A stretch of DNA of 64,000 nucleotides from Owenweeksia sp. (GTDB taxonomy: Bacteria; Bacteroidota; Bacteroidia; Flavobacteriales; Schleiferiaceae). Position numbers and translations under genes: made by a program. Below the pieces are notes generated by a model that saw only the letters and a program-made list of their open reading frames with translations, was not told the DNA's origin and made no database searches. Below are positions 52,555-62,274 of this stretch, in pieces (position 1 is the first letter of the stretch; every line of letters starts with the position of its first letter). The stretch is taken from contig NZNV01000017.1 of NCBI GenBank assembly GCA_002695025.1, positions 124,001 to 188,000 on the forward strand, in the 5' to 3' direction.

Positions 52555-53736
52555 CTAGTATGCCGGGGGTGTGGCATCCCATTGCTGCTCTATATAAATG
52601 CCCGGCCTGTTTTCGGTGCTTTGATAGCCGGAATGGTAATAATCGCCTTTGGCTACCTTAAAGCGGAAAGCCTGTTCTACGCGGTCACTGCGCAGCCCGT
52701 TCACAAAAAGGTTGCAGGTAACCGTATACTCTCCGTGCATAAAAGGCAAATGCTCAAAGTGGCAGTATAACGAGCCGGTGCCCGGCACCTGGTGCAGGGC
52801 GTGCCCGCTCATATCGTTGTTCAGGCTCACCACAAATTCCTGCTCTCCTTTAAATACGTTGAATACACAGCGGATGTTTCCCAAAGTGTCCAGGTGAGCA
52901 GAATAGTAATCTATCTTTAAGGTGGCTGGCTGACCGGAAATCAGGGTGCCTTTCTGAGGGCTCAGCCATTCCAGGCGGGTGAGTATAGCCTCACCAGTAC
53001 CCTTGCGGTCCTTGCGTTCACGGAGTTCTACTTCCTGGGATATTTGCTGCATATCCCGGAGGTAATTACGGGTGATCTCGCGGGCTTCCCCTATCTGTTT
53101 GATCTTTCCCTCCTGCAGCCACACCACCTCATCGCAAAGGTGATTGATAGCGGTCATATTGTGGCTCACAAAAAGAATGGTGCGCCCTTCGGCTGATTTG
53201 GCCTCATCCATTTTGCGCAGGCATTTTTCCTGGAACTGGGCGTCTCCAACGGCCAGCACTTCATCAATGATCAGTATTTCCGGGGTGAGGTTGGCGGCCA
53301 CAGAGAAAGCCAGGCGTACGTACATGCCACTGCTATAGTGTTTTACGGGAGTGTCAATAAATTTTTCAATACCGGAAAACTCTACGATGTCGTCAAATTT
53401 GGCCCTGATCTCCTGTCGAGACATTCCGAGGATGGAACCGTTGAGAAATATATTCTCCCGACCGCTCAGTTCGGAATGAAAGCCGGTACCTACTTCCAGC
53501 AGCGAAGCCAGCCGTCCTTCAATGCTTACCCGTCCGGAGGTGGGGTAGGTGATGCGTGAGAGTATTTTCAAGAGGGTGGATTTACCGGCCCCGTTGGAGC
53601 CGATGATGCCCAGGATCTTTCCGCGCTCTACTTTCAGCGAAACCGAATCCAGTGCCTTGAAGGTCTGGTGCCTGCCCTGCGTTTTTATCTCATACTGCTT
53701 AGAGAGCTTTTCGATATGTACCGCAATGTCCTTCAT
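52555..53736 (-). CDS. Wzt-type ABC transporter ATP-binding protein with C-terminal domain
   Basis: A 393-residue ATPase. The Walker A motif GSNGAGKST is at 46-54; signature [12 protein letters not shown] and Walker [14 protein letters not shown] follow. The first 240 residues are the ATPase, and residues about 250-393 form an extra beta-rich domain ([40 protein letters not shown]) like that of Wzt, which recognises the O-antigen chain end. Overlaps the permease gene by four bases. It energises export of a polysaccharide. Confidence 0.88.
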   Translation of the reverse strand: MKDIAVHIEKLSKQYEIKTQGRHQTFKALDSVSLKVERGKILGIIGSNGAGKSTLLKILSRITYPTSGRVSIEGRLASLLEVGTGFHSELSGRENIFLNGSILGMSRQEIRAKFDDIVEFSGIEKFIDTPVKHYSSGMYVRLAFSVAANLTPEILIIDEVLAVGDAQFQEKCLRKMDEAKSAEGRTILFVSHNMTAINHLCDEVVWLQEGKIKQIGEAREITRNYLRDMQQISQEVELRERKDRKGTGEAILTRLEWLSPQKGTLISGQPATLKIDYYSAHLDTLGNIRCVFNVFKGEQEFVVSLNNDMSGHALHQVPGTGSLYCHFEHLPFMHGEYTVTCNLFVNGLRSDRVEQAFRFKVAKGDYYHSGYQSTENRPGIYIEQQWDATPPAY

Positions 53737-54560
53737 ATATGATCAGCCATTTTTTTATCGGTACGGATAAAGAATAATACCCCGGCCACAAAAATGATCA
53801 CGGCACTGACCACCGAGATCCATACCAGAGGGCTTATTTCGCCACCGTACAGAAGGCCCCGAAAGAGCTCCAGGAAACCGGTTATCGGGTTAAAATAGAC
53901 CAGCCAGCTCCATTCATCGGGAATTACGCTGGAAAGCAAGGCCTGCGGGTAGGCTACCGGTGTAATAAAGAACAGCAGTTGCAAGGCAAAGGGTATGATC
54001 TGTTGCAAGTCACGGTAGCGCAGGGAAACCGAGCTGATGATCATTCCGATCCCTACTGCGGTGAGTGCGGTAAGGAGTAGGATAAGCGGGAAAAACAGTA
54101 GTCCTGCCAGGGGTTGCCCTAAAACGAGGTTGACGATAAAAAGAAGAAGAAGGGCTACGCCAAAGTCGATAAGCCCCACAAAACTTTTACCGATGGGCAG
54201 TGCCAGGCGCGGAAAGTAGATCTTCTTGATCATGGTTTGCACATTCACCAGGCTGGCGGATGATTGGGTGACCACATAACTGAAGTAGTTCCAGAAAATA
54301 AGGCCGCTAAGCGCAAAGGACAGGTAGGGGATCTCCCCGGTTTGTACCCCGGCAATCTTAAAGAACAGCACGAATACGGCTGCCAGGCCAAAGAGCGGCT
54401 GGATAAGGCTCCACGCCAGGCCCAGGTAAGTTTGTGCGTAGCGCACCCGTATGTCACGATAGGTAAAGGTCCATAGCAGGTCCGGGTTTTGAAAAAGCTC
54501 GCGGAGTGCTTTGGAAACTGAATTACCCTGTGGGGTTATAACCGTTCTGTTCCTGCTCAA
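53733..54560 (-). CDS. Wzm-type polysaccharide export permease
   Basis: A 275-residue membrane protein of the ABC-2 type with six predicted helices, and the family's [20 protein letters not shown] and [20 protein letters not shown] regions. It pairs with the ATPase (Wzt), four bases overlapping at the stop. Together they translocate a lipid-linked glycan across the inner membrane. It is the first gene of the export operon; recG lies 40 bases upstream on the same strand. Confidence 0.88.
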   Translation of the reverse strand: MSRNRTVITPQGNSVSKALRELFQNPDLLWTFTYRDIRVRYAQTYLGLAWSLIQPLFGLAAVFVLFFKIAGVQTGEIPYLSFALSGLIFWNYFSYVVTQSSASLVNVQTMIKKIYFPRLALPIGKSFVGLIDFGVALLLLFIVNLVLGQPLAGLLFFPLILLLTALTAVGIGMIISSVSLRYRDLQQIIPFALQLLFFITPVAYPQALLSSVIPDEWSWLVYFNPITGFLELFRGLLYGGEISPLVWISVVSAVIIFVAGVLFFIRTDKKMADHI

Positions 54561-54599
54561 AGTGGGTTGTTGATCTGAAAACCGAAAGTATAAAATCTA

Positions 54600-56708
54600 T
54601 CAGGATATACGACTCCATTGGATCTTGCCTTTGGTGCGCGCCAGGAAGGCATTTTTCAGAACGATGTGCTCGCTCCTTTTAAGCTGGGGATCTTTTTCAA
54701 AAACCGAGATGGCCGCTTCCCGCGCTTCTTTCAGTATTCCGGCATCTTTGGTGATATCGGCAATCTTAAGGTCCAGGACCCCGCTCTGGCGGGTGCCCAT
54801 CATATCACCGGGACCGCGCAGTTTCATATCCACCTCCGCAATCTCAAAACCATCGTTGGTGCGCACCATGGTCTTAATGCGCGTTTTGGCTTCATTGCTC
54901 AGTTTATTCCCGGTCATCAGTACGCAGTAGCTTTTTTCGGCTCCGCGCCCCACGCGGCCCCGTAGCTGGTGCAACTGGCTTAGCCCGAAACGTTCGGAAC
55001 TTTCAATCACCATTACCGAAGCGTTGGGCACATTCACGCCCACCTCAATAACGGTGGTGGCTACCAGTATCTGCGTTTTTCCGCTGGCAAAGCGCTGCAT
55101 CTCAAAATCCTTGTCGGCCGGTTTCATTTTGCCGTGTACAATGCTCACCTGGTAATCTGGTTTCGGAAAAGCGCGTACTACGCTCTCGTAACCATCCATA
55201 AGATCTTTGTAATCCATTTTTTCGGATTCTTCAATCAGCGGGTATACAATATACACCTGGCGGCCTTTGGCAATTTCTTCCTTCAAAAAACCAAACACTT
55301 TTAAGCGGTTGGTATCAAAGCGGTGTACCGTGGTAATGGGTTTGCGGCCGGGGGGCAGTTCATCAATCACCGAAATATCCAGGTTACCGTATAAGGTCAT
55401 GGCCAGGGTGCGGGGGATAGGCGTGGCCGTCATGATGAGGATATGGGGTGGCAGGGCGTTCTTTTTCCAGAGCCGTGCGCGCTGGGCTACCCCAAAGCGG
55501 TGTTGCTCATCCACAATGGCAAGGCCCAGGTTCTTGTACTTTACTTTTTCTTCCAGCAGGGCATGAGTGCCTACCAGCAGGTGCAGCTCCCCGTTCTGGA
55601 GTTGTTCATGCAGAACCTTGCGCTCCGAAGCTTTTGTGGAACCGGTGAGCAGCGCTATGTTGATGGGAAGATCGGCCGTCAGTTCGCTCAGGCCCTGGTA
55701 GTGCTGGTTGGCCAGTATTTCGGTGGGCGCCATCAGGCAGGCCTGGAAGCCGTTGTCAATGGCCATCAGGGCGGCCATCAGCGCCACAATGGTCTTGCCG
55801 CTGCCTACGTCTCCCTGTACCAGGCGGTTCATGTGGGCACCGTTGCGGATATCCTGCCGTATTTCCTTCAGTACCCTTTTTTGCGCACCGGTTAATTCAA
55901 AGGGCAGTATTCCCTCAAAAAAGCGGTTGAAATTTTCCCCCAGCTCCCTAAAGGCAAAGCCTCGGTATTTGTGGCGGTGCACTTCCTTCTGGCGGATCAG
56001 CTCCATTTGCAAAAAGAAAAGTTCGTTGAACTTGAGCCTCCTGCGGGCTTGCTCCAATTCTTCCAGGTTGGAGGGGAAGTGTACATCCACGTAGGCTTTC
56101 TCCAGGCTTTGGAGGTGATAGCGTGAGATGAGGTAGTCCGGGAGAACTTCCTGTATAGCTCCTTTGAGCTGTGGGATAAGGTTTTTGAGCAGTTTGGAGA
56201 TACCACGTGAATTCAGGCCTTTGGCGTTCAGCTTTTCCGTGCTGGGGTATACCGGTTGCAGGCCTTTCAGCGGACTGGCTTTAAAATCTTCCAGCAGTTC
56301 CAGTTCCGGGTGGGGGAAACTGAATTTGTTCAGGTACCAATTGGGTTTACCAAACAATACGTAAGGCTCATTCACCTTAAGGGCCGTTTTGATCCAGCGG
56401 GCCCCCTGGAACCATACCAGCTCTACAGAACCGGTCTTGTCCGTAAAAGTAGCTACTAAACGCTTGTGGCGGCCTTTACCCGCTACCTCCTCAAGTTGGG
56501 TGATGCGTCCCACTATCTGCACTTCGGTATCCGCATCGCGGATCTCCGCGATGGTGTAGAATTGCGAACGGTCTACATAGCGGAAGGGAAAGAGGTGCAG
56601 CAGGTCACCAAAAGAGAATATCTGAGCTTCTTTCTTGAGGAGCTCGGCTTTGGCGGGACCTACGCCTTTCAGGTATTCAATGGATGTATCGAGCGTATAA
56701 TGCTGCAC
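54600..56708 (-). CDS. recG: ATP-dependent DNA helicase RecG
   Basis: A 702-residue superfamily 2 helicase that reverses stalled forks and processes Holliday junctions. The N-terminal wedge region (VGRITQLEEVAGKGRHKRLV) is followed by the helicase core: Walker A NRLVQGDVGSGKTIVALM, DEQHRFGVAQR (DEQH box), MTATPIPRTLAMT and SQLHQLRGRVGRGAEKSYCV (motif VI). The length is normal for the family. A small membrane-protein gene follows 31 bases upstream, on the same strand. Confidence 0.96.
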   Translation of the reverse strand: MQHYTLDTSIEYLKGVGPAKAELLKKEAQIFSFGDLLHLFPFRYVDRSQFYTIAEIRDADTEVQIVGRITQLEEVAGKGRHKRLVATFTDKTGSVELVWFQGARWIKTALKVNEPYVLFGKPNWYLNKFSFPHPELELLEDFKASPLKGLQPVYPSTEKLNAKGLNSRGISKLLKNLIPQLKGAIQEVLPDYLISRYHLQSLEKAYVDVHFPSNLEELEQARRRLKFNELFFLQMELIRQKEVHRHKYRGFAFRELGENFNRFFEGILPFELTGAQKRVLKEIRQDIRNGAHMNRLVQGDVGSGKTIVALMAALMAIDNGFQACLMAPTEILANQHYQGLSELTADLPINIALLTGSTKASERKVLHEQLQNGELHLLVGTHALLEEKVKYKNLGLAIVDEQHRFGVAQRARLWKKNALPPHILIMTATPIPRTLAMTLYGNLDISVIDELPPGRKPITTVHRFDTNRLKVFGFLKEEIAKGRQVYIVYPLIEESEKMDYKDLMDGYESVVRAFPKPDYQVSIVHGKMKPADKDFEMQRFASGKTQILVATTVIEVGVNVPNASVMVIESSERFGLSQLHQLRGRVGRGAEKSYCVLMTGNKLSNEAKTRIKTMVRTNDGFEIAEVDMKLRGPGDMMGTRQSGVLDLKIADITKDAGILKEAREAAISVFEKDPQLKRSEHIVLKNAFLARTKGKIQWSRIS

Positions 56709-56739
56709 ACTGCAAATTAAAAACTCCGCGATGGATAAG

Positions 56740-57180
56740 CTAGTATAACTTTCGGGGATCTTTAAATAAAGGTTGTAAGTAGCTTTTCAAATCAAAATAG
56801 GTAACTAGAAAGCCGGCCATGGCTGAACCTAAACCATATGCAATCCAATACTGGACAAAGTATAGTGGTTTCTCCTTAACAAAAGTGCTCACCGCAAATA
56901 TCCATATAGAGGTTAATACAGGTCCTAATGCTACATTGAGGATGTAATACAACTTTGGATCAGGTTTGGTAAAGTGAAGAATGCCGTAAAAAATAAGGAT
57001 GGGAATAAGAAGGGGAAGCGCAAACAGAAAACTGATAAAGAAACTACCCAGTATAACACCCCCAGTTATAGGAATGGTCTCCCACTCCGGGTTACCGGCT
57101 AGGGTCATGGAGATAAGCGCCAGGATGATACTTCCCAGTAATAAGGTCAGGAAAAAGTAGGTTATAGATTTGCGGATCAT
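56740..57180 (-). CDS. Small four-helix membrane protein, paralogue A
   Basis: 146 residues with four hydrophobic segments (about 8-28, 38-64, 77-98, 105-128) and a short basic C-terminus (FDLKSYLQPLFKDPRKLY). It shares a pattern with the two genes upstream: PLLIPILIFYGILHFTKPDP, then LYYILNVALGPVLTSIWIFA and FVKE. This indicates tandem duplication. I do not recognise a named family. Same strand, 15 bases after the second paralogue. Confidence 0.65.
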   Translation of the reverse strand: MIRKSITYFFLTLLLGSIILALISMTLAGNPEWETIPITGGVILGSFFISFLFALPLLIPILIFYGILHFTKPDPKLYYILNVALGPVLTSIWIFAVSTFVKEKPLYFVQYWIAYGLGSAMAGFLVTYFDLKSYLQPLFKDPRKLY

Positions 57181-57195
57181 CCTTGCTAATTTAAC

Positions 57196-57585
57196 TCATC
57201 TTCCAGAACGGGAAGCCCGGATAAAGAGCAGTTCTATACCCAGCGCGCTAAGGGTAGCGGCTACTATAAAAGGCCAGGTAAACGCCCAAACGGCTTCCTG
57301 TACAAAAAGCTCGGCCATAAGCGTAAGGGTGGTACTCAATACCAGACCAAAAGCCGCGCCCAAAAAATAGTTTAGCGGAGGGAAGGGCTTAAAAGTCCCC
57401 ATAACCCAATAGAAGAACATACAGGGTACTATAATGGGAGAACCAAAAATAACCATAGCGGATGTCACGATAAAGAACTCCCCCGTGGACCCAATAGGCC
57501 AGGCCGGGAGAAAGAGCAATAAAGCGTTTCCCGCCAGTACGGTAAGCATAAACAGCAGGATGGATTTGCTGAATATATTCGGCAT
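57196..57585 (-). CDS. Small four-helix membrane protein, paralogue B
   Basis: 129 residues from ATG 57585 (MPNIFSKSILLFMLTVLAGN); an upstream frame to 57684 overlaps the preceding gene and is rejected. Four predicted helices, and a conserved central segment PIIVPCMFFYWVMGTFKPFP then NYFLGAAFGLVLSTTLTLMA and FVQE, aligned with the same positions of paralogue A. Function unknown. Confidence 0.65.
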   Translation of the reverse strand: MPNIFSKSILLFMLTVLAGNALLLFLPAWPIGSTGEFFIVTSAMVIFGSPIIVPCMFFYWVMGTFKPFPPLNYFLGAAFGLVLSTTLTLMAELFVQEAVWAFTWPFIVAATLSALGIELLFIRASRSGR

Positions 57586-57586
57586 A

Positions 57587-57997
57587 TCAGGTTTTACGGA
57601 AAGGTAAATGAAATAGCAGAGCCGTAAAAATTCCGGAAACGCAGGCAGCCATAATAAAGGGCAGGAAGAAGCCCAGGTCACCAATATCTTGAAGCATTAA
57701 AGCCCAGCCCAGTCCTAAAAGTAAGCCAAAGCCCGCATTAAAACAGAGCAGGGCAGGTAGGCCCAGTTTACGTTGCCAGTTACCAAACACACCAAAATAA
57801 GGAAGTATAACCAGCCAGAGAGGCAGGCAAAACGCGTAGGCTAACATGGCAAATGAGCATAGGGACCCCAGGCTTTGTAAAGGATGACTTAAGAGTCTTT
57901 GAAGGTTGGTTTCCCCTAAAAGCAAACTTGCCGTGCCCAGTATAATGGTACAGCTGTAAAAGAACAGCGACTTGGGAAAAGAAAGACCTTTTCTCAT
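57587..57997 (-). CDS. Small four-helix membrane protein, paralogue C
   Basis: 136 residues with four predicted helices. The central part PLWLVILPYFGVFGNWQRKL, then LLCFNAGFGLLLGLGWALML, is diverged but follows the spacing of paralogues A and B (hydrophobic run, basic turn, glycine-rich helix). Its start is coupled to the DUF4173 gene by a four-base overlap. Function unknown. Confidence 0.6.
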   Translation of the reverse strand: MRKGLSFPKSLFFYSCTIILGTASLLLGETNLQRLLSHPLQSLGSLCSFAMLAYAFCLPLWLVILPYFGVFGNWQRKLGLPALLCFNAGFGLLLGLGWALMLQDIGDLGFFLPFIMAACVSGIFTALLFHLPFRKT

Positions 57998-59451
57998 GGC
58001 TGTATATAATAGGATTGGGCGTACAACCGGGCTACATGCATTTCTCTCCAGTCCGGGGCGTACTGTGTTGCCTCTCCACGTTTAAAAGCCAGGCGTTCCC
58101 GGAATTCATCCTGTTCTTTTTTATCGTTGATCTTTATCTCATTTCGATGGGCATCCACCTGGGGCAGCGTACGTGTATCCATACGGAGCAAGTAGGCCCA
58201 ATCCAACTCCTGTCCATATTTTATATGTTGATGAATATTGTAGCGCACCACCGTGGTACTCCAATCTATGCAGATGTTAAGGGTAAGAAGGATAAAGAAT
58301 GACCAGTACACCTGGCGGATCAGGAAAGCGTTGGTTTTACGCTTGTACAACTTCACGAGGGTTACCACGAGGCCAGTGAGGGCCAGCAGGAGGTAAATAA
58401 ATACCCCGATCCTTTTCAGGCTTAAAGAATACTCGCCTACGTACAGGAGATTTTTGGCGGCTGTGGAGCAGGTGATGCCGATGTTAAGGAATACCCAGGT
58501 AATAGCCAAAATTTTTAAAGCATTGCGGCCCGGCAGCAAAGCGTTCTCCGCATTCCGGAAATAGTAAAGAATAAGAGCGGTGGCAATCACTATGGAAAAA
58601 ATCAGGAGCCCCACTCCCTGGTGAACATAATGGGCGTATTCATCGGCCACACCTTGCCAGATGTCCTGTAAAAAGAAAACATCGCTCAGCAGGAATATGA
58701 ACAAGGTTATATTGAGAAGCGAAAAGAGGATGATACCACCCTGCCTTTCAATATTATTGGGTGATGAGGATGTACCTTCCGGGTTAAAATTGTTGCCGAA
58801 TAAGCGGTCCAGGAGAAGGATGCGTTCAGGAATTACCTGCAGTATGGCTATAGAGATCACGGCAATACCGAGGGCAATGGTAATGAGGAGGCTGAAGTCG
58901 ATCATATCCAGGGTACGCTTGAAGTAATCTGCGAAGATGGGGTTCAGATTTTGGTACAGAGAGGCAAAGAGGAGGGTAAAACAAAGAGGAAGTACCAGGA
59001 ATACCAGGATCTTTTTAATACGGGTTTGCCGGAATTCCACCCCTTCGCTCTTATCAGTACCGATAAGGCTGATCATGCCGTACCAGGGTGCCATAATAAA
59101 GCGGAGCAGGGTTTTACTTTCCCAAAAGAGCATGCTTCCCTGAGGGTAATGCAGGAACTGGCTGAGTACCATAAGACAGATGATCGTCCACAAAATGGTA
59201 TCTCCTGTGCCGTACCAGGTGGTGGCCAAAGCGCTTATTACCGTGGCAGCAGCAGCTATTCTTACCGAAGTAAGCTTGAAGGCCTCCTTTTTCCGGGCAA
59301 ACCAGTAGGTGAGCAACAGCAGGGAAAATAAAGCCAGGTTCAAACCGATCCCGGCTTTATGGAAAAGGACGGTAAAGGTCAGGCAAGCCAGAATGAAGAC
59401 TTGGTTAATGGATTTGGTTTTTTCAAAAGTACTTTGAATTTCAAAGTTCAT
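57994..59451 (-). CDS. DUF4173/DUF4153-type membrane protein
   Basis: A 485-residue membrane protein with about a dozen helices and the family's C-terminal region (EYSLSLKRIGVFIYLLLALT, DWSTTVVRYNIHQHIKYGQE, DWAYLLRMDTRTLPQVDAHR). From memory these match the DUF4173/DUF4153 proteins of Bacteroidota, whose function is unknown. It is downstream of a winged-helix regulator gene by 12 bases and upstream of three small membrane paralogues, so all five probably share a transcript. Confidence 0.75.
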   Translation of the reverse strand: MNFEIQSTFEKTKSINQVFILACLTFTVLFHKAGIGLNLALFSLLLLTYWFARKKEAFKLTSVRIAAAATVISALATTWYGTGDTILWTIICLMVLSQFLHYPQGSMLFWESKTLLRFIMAPWYGMISLIGTDKSEGVEFRQTRIKKILVFLVLPLCFTLLFASLYQNLNPIFADYFKRTLDMIDFSLLITIALGIAVISIAILQVIPERILLLDRLFGNNFNPEGTSSSPNNIERQGGIILFSLLNITLFIFLLSDVFFLQDIWQGVADEYAHYVHQGVGLLIFSIVIATALILYYFRNAENALLPGRNALKILAITWVFLNIGITCSTAAKNLLYVGEYSLSLKRIGVFIYLLLALTGLVVTLVKLYKRKTNAFLIRQVYWSFFILLTLNICIDWSTTVVRYNIHQHIKYGQELDWAYLLRMDTRTLPQVDAHRNEIKINDKKEQDEFRERLAFKRGEATQYAPDWREMHVARLYAQSYYIQP

Positions 59452-59463
59452 AATTAAAAAATT

Positions 59464-59763
59464 TTAGGGGTTATTTTTTACAAGTGCTTCCAAAGCGGTC
59501 AGGTGCTCGGTAAAAGCCTGGCGTCCCTTGTCAGTAGCGGCATAGGAAGTATTGGGTTTTTTACCGATGAATTTTTTGGTGATGGTGATCATTTTCTTTT
59601 TTTCCAGGGCGGAAGCGTGGCTGGCCAGGTTGCCGTCCGTTACTTCCAGCACATCCTTAATCTCGTTGAAATCCACCGTATCATTCACCATGAGGATACT
59701 CATGATCCCAAGCTTGATGCGGTTTTCAAACTCTTTATGGAGGCCTTTTATAGGGTTTTTCAT
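59464..59763 (-). CDS. Winged-helix transcriptional regulator
   Basis: A 99-residue protein from ATG 59763 (MKNPIKGLHKEFENRIKLGI). It has the winged-helix pattern of the HTH_34-type (PF13601-like) family: SILMVNDTVDFNEIKDVLEV, TDGNLASHASALEKKKMITI and a wing with KKFIGKKPNTSYAATDKGR. It probably controls its own operon of membrane proteins. Its start overlaps the stop of the next upstream gene by four bases. Confidence 0.85.
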   Translation of the reverse strand: MKNPIKGLHKEFENRIKLGIMSILMVNDTVDFNEIKDVLEVTDGNLASHASALEKKKMITITKKFIGKKPNTSYAATDKGRQAFTEHLTALEALVKNNP

Positions 59764-60341
59764 CGTTCGTACTTCCAGTACATCAAAGCTCCGTAAATAA
59801 TGTGGAGTACTCCAAAACCAGCACCCCAAAACAGGAGGTCGTAACCGGTATATGCTACGGCTATAAGGCCCAGGGCTATTTCCAGCAGTCCCAGGTACCG
59901 TATATCGTTCAGGGTGTATTTGCTTCCGTTAATGAGGGCCAGGCCATAGAAGATGAGCATCACAGGCGCTGCCAGGGAGTACATCTCCCGGTACAGCAGT
60001 ATAAGGAGGAATATACCTCCGCTTAGGAGCGGAATACCCAGGTTCAACAACATCCGTTGGGAAAGTTTGTCCCATACTTTCTGATTCTTTTTGCGGGCGT
60101 TTCGGGTGGTTAAAAAAATGGCGGTGACCAGGGAGAGGACCAACACGGCCATTGCAAGCCCCACCAATGGTGCGAAACTTTCCGGGCCGGGAGTGTTTTC
60201 CATAATCCGATAAGCCAGCCAGGTGCCTACCAGGGCATAAATGCCGGCAAATATTCCTGATAAACCCGAAAGAGAAATAAAGCGTGATGAACGCTCCATT
60301 AAATTCTTGATTTCCCGAAGATCCGTTTCTGCTGTTCTCAT
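59760..60341 (-). CDS. Membrane protein with N-terminal cytosolic helix region
   Basis: A 193-residue protein from ATG 60341. After a polar N-terminus (MRTAETDLREIKNLMERSSR) there are five or so hydrophobic segments. I do not know a named family; such proteins often accompany the PF13601-like regulator in Bacteroidota (from memory). It is the first gene of the operon, and the -7 box at 60363-60370 is 22 bases upstream. Confidence 0.65.
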   Translation of the reverse strand: MRTAETDLREIKNLMERSSRFISLSGLSGIFAGIYALVGTWLAYRIMENTPGPESFAPLVGLAMAVLVLSLVTAIFLTTRNARKKNQKVWDKLSQRMLLNLGIPLLSGGIFLLILLYREMYSLAAPVMLIFYGLALINGSKYTLNDIRYLGLLEIALGLIAVAYTGYDLLFWGAGFGVLHIIYGALMYWKYER

Positions 60342-60362
60342 AAAGTACTTTGAAAAACAAAG

Positions 60363-60370
60363 CAAAGATA
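60363..60370 (-). promoter_or_regulatory. -7 box of the regulator/DUF4173 operon
   Basis: TATCTTTG on the minus strand matches TAnnTTTG exactly and lies 22 bases before the start at 60341. Confidence 0.55.
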
Positions 60371-60425
60371 AAAAAATTGTATACGCAATGCGATTAACCT
60401 TTCTTTAACGTTGCCATTTTGCCGT

Positions 60426-62273
60426 TCAGGATTGCTTTTGCAGGAACACCCGCTGTTCAGGCAGGCTTTTAACTGTATTCAGGAATAGGCGTATCTCCGC
60501 ATAGCGGTTGGCATCATACATGCCCGGCTTTAATACCGCCTGCAGGACGCACTTCAATTGACCTTCATCGATAGTAAAATCTGAACTATAGCTGCCAAAG
60601 TCAGATTCAGTGGAGGTGGATGTTGGTAAATCAGAAGCTATATAACCTTCAGGAAGGTTTATAGTGATCGTATCCAGAATACGGTATCCTTTTCTGAAAT
60701 GAAGCTGGTGAATACGATTATCGGCATGCGGAAGTTCGGGGAAATCATATTTGAAAAAACGAGGTTTCACCGATAGATAGCCGGCAACTTTCTGAGCAAA
60801 ACGAGGCACATAACCAGCAGTGTATATTCGGTTGGTAAAGGCTTTTTCTTCACAATTGGCGATGTGAAATGTGTCTAGCTCAAAAGAGGTAAAATCCACA
60901 TTTTCCGTTATTGCCCTTTTCCTGGTATCCGGTTCTACAGATTCCCAGGCCCAATAAAAATCCAGCCCGGAATGATAACTTTCTGAAGTTATAAGAGCCG
61001 ACCCATCTGACTGCACCTCCATTTGAATTTTCCTGCTCACCTTATGGTAACCGGATGATGTGGACGGGGTGGTTACCAGTTGGCTTTGGTTTTTCTCCAC
61101 AATAAGGGCTTTCCGGTTTTCTACACCATAACCCAGGTAATTGAGGGGAATCTGTTGGTTGGTACACTCCAGCCAGATGGTATCTGTCTTCATCGGAACA
61201 CTCAGGATAACATGATTGAAAGCCTGGTTGGGAAAGTCAGGATCCACCGGGTCGCGGCCCTTTCCGTAATTGACCAGGCAATAGTGCGCTTTTATACCCA
61301 AGTGCTGGAGAGCACTCCGGGTGTAATTGACCAGGGCCTTGCAGTCCCCATAACCGTATTCGTCAACTTCGCTGGCCGGCATTGGTTTCCAGCCTCCCAA
61401 GCCTTGTTGTATACTGATATAGCGGGTACGATTTTGAACCCACCGGAACACCTGCTGGATTCTTTGAAGTGTATCTGAAACGGTGTCTGTGATCCGGTCC
61501 AGCGCTGCTTTGGAGTCGTAACCGATATCATCGGTGCCGTATAGCATAGCCGCGGACCAGTTGCCAAATTCAGCCCATGAGGCAAAACTTCCACGGGTTT
61601 TTTCAATTTCAAATTGCAGGGCTGATACTTCTGCCCAGGGGGTTAAGCTCAATAGAGCTGGCATATAAGGCTCCTCCGCTACAGTGGGAAATGAATCCAT
61701 GTGATATTGGTAGGAGATAGTTCCTTCCGTTCTTTCGATGTGAGGCTCATTGAGCTTTTGGGTCTTGAAGCTTAAGGCAAAATCAAGGGGAGCCTGCACG
61801 GTGAAGGAAGCCTTTTCCACCAATTGATCCGTAAACTTAACCGGTCTGAAAGCCGGCAGGAAAAGGGAAGCGCTTTGTCGGATTTTCATTTCATAGCGGA
61901 TGGAGACCGGCATTGCCGAACTGCTCAGTGGCAAACTTAAAATCTTGTCATCCACAATATTTCCTTCCCAGGATAAGCTGTTTTCCACCAGGTCTCTTTC
62001 ACGGATGGTTTTGATAACCTCTCCGGCAGAATTGATGATCTCAGCCTGGAAAAATTTCAGTTCATTAAACTTGTCAATGTGGGTTACCACCAGATCATCC
62101 TCAAGTCGGGCGAAAGAGTAGTAAGTAATATAAGCTTCCTCATAGATATCAATATCCGTAGCAGAATTAATTTCTATCCGCAGGTCAAAATGGTGTATAA
62201 CGGACTTGTAGGCGCTTGCTCCTTTGGGAAACAGGAATGTTATACAAAAGAGGAAAGATAAAAGAGGATGCAT
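60426..62273 (-). CDS. DUF3857 transglutaminase-like protein
   Basis: 615 residues from ATG 62273 with a signal peptide (MHPLLSFLFCITFLFPKGAS). The DUF3857 N-terminal domain (about 25-250) is followed by a transglutaminase fold with Cys311 (EYGYGDCKALVNYTR), His354 (FNHVILS) and Glu369 (TIWLECTN) as a probable Cys-His-Glu triad. The rest is a beta-rich C-terminal region. Such proteins are predicted secreted or periplasmic in Bacteroidota, with unknown substrate. It lies one base from the preceding DUF3857 gene, so the pair is one transcript. Confidence 0.85.
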   Translation of the reverse strand: MHPLLSFLFCITFLFPKGASAYKSVIHHFDLRIEINSATDIDIYEEAYITYYSFARLEDDLVVTHIDKFNELKFFQAEIINSAGEVIKTIRERDLVENSLSWEGNIVDDKILSLPLSSSAMPVSIRYEMKIRQSASLFLPAFRPVKFTDQLVEKASFTVQAPLDFALSFKTQKLNEPHIERTEGTISYQYHMDSFPTVAEEPYMPALLSLTPWAEVSALQFEIEKTRGSFASWAEFGNWSAAMLYGTDDIGYDSKAALDRITDTVSDTLQRIQQVFRWVQNRTRYISIQQGLGGWKPMPASEVDEYGYGDCKALVNYTRSALQHLGIKAHYCLVNYGKGRDPVDPDFPNQAFNHVILSVPMKTDTIWLECTNQQIPLNYLGYGVENRKALIVEKNQSQLVTTPSTSSGYHKVSRKIQMEVQSDGSALITSESYHSGLDFYWAWESVEPDTRKRAITENVDFTSFELDTFHIANCEEKAFTNRIYTAGYVPRFAQKVAGYLSVKPRFFKYDFPELPHADNRIHQLHFRKGYRILDTITINLPEGYIASDLPTSTSTESDFGSYSSDFTIDEGQLKCVLQAVLKPGMYDANRYAEIRLFLNTVKSLPEQRVFLQKQS

Positions 62274-62274
62274 C

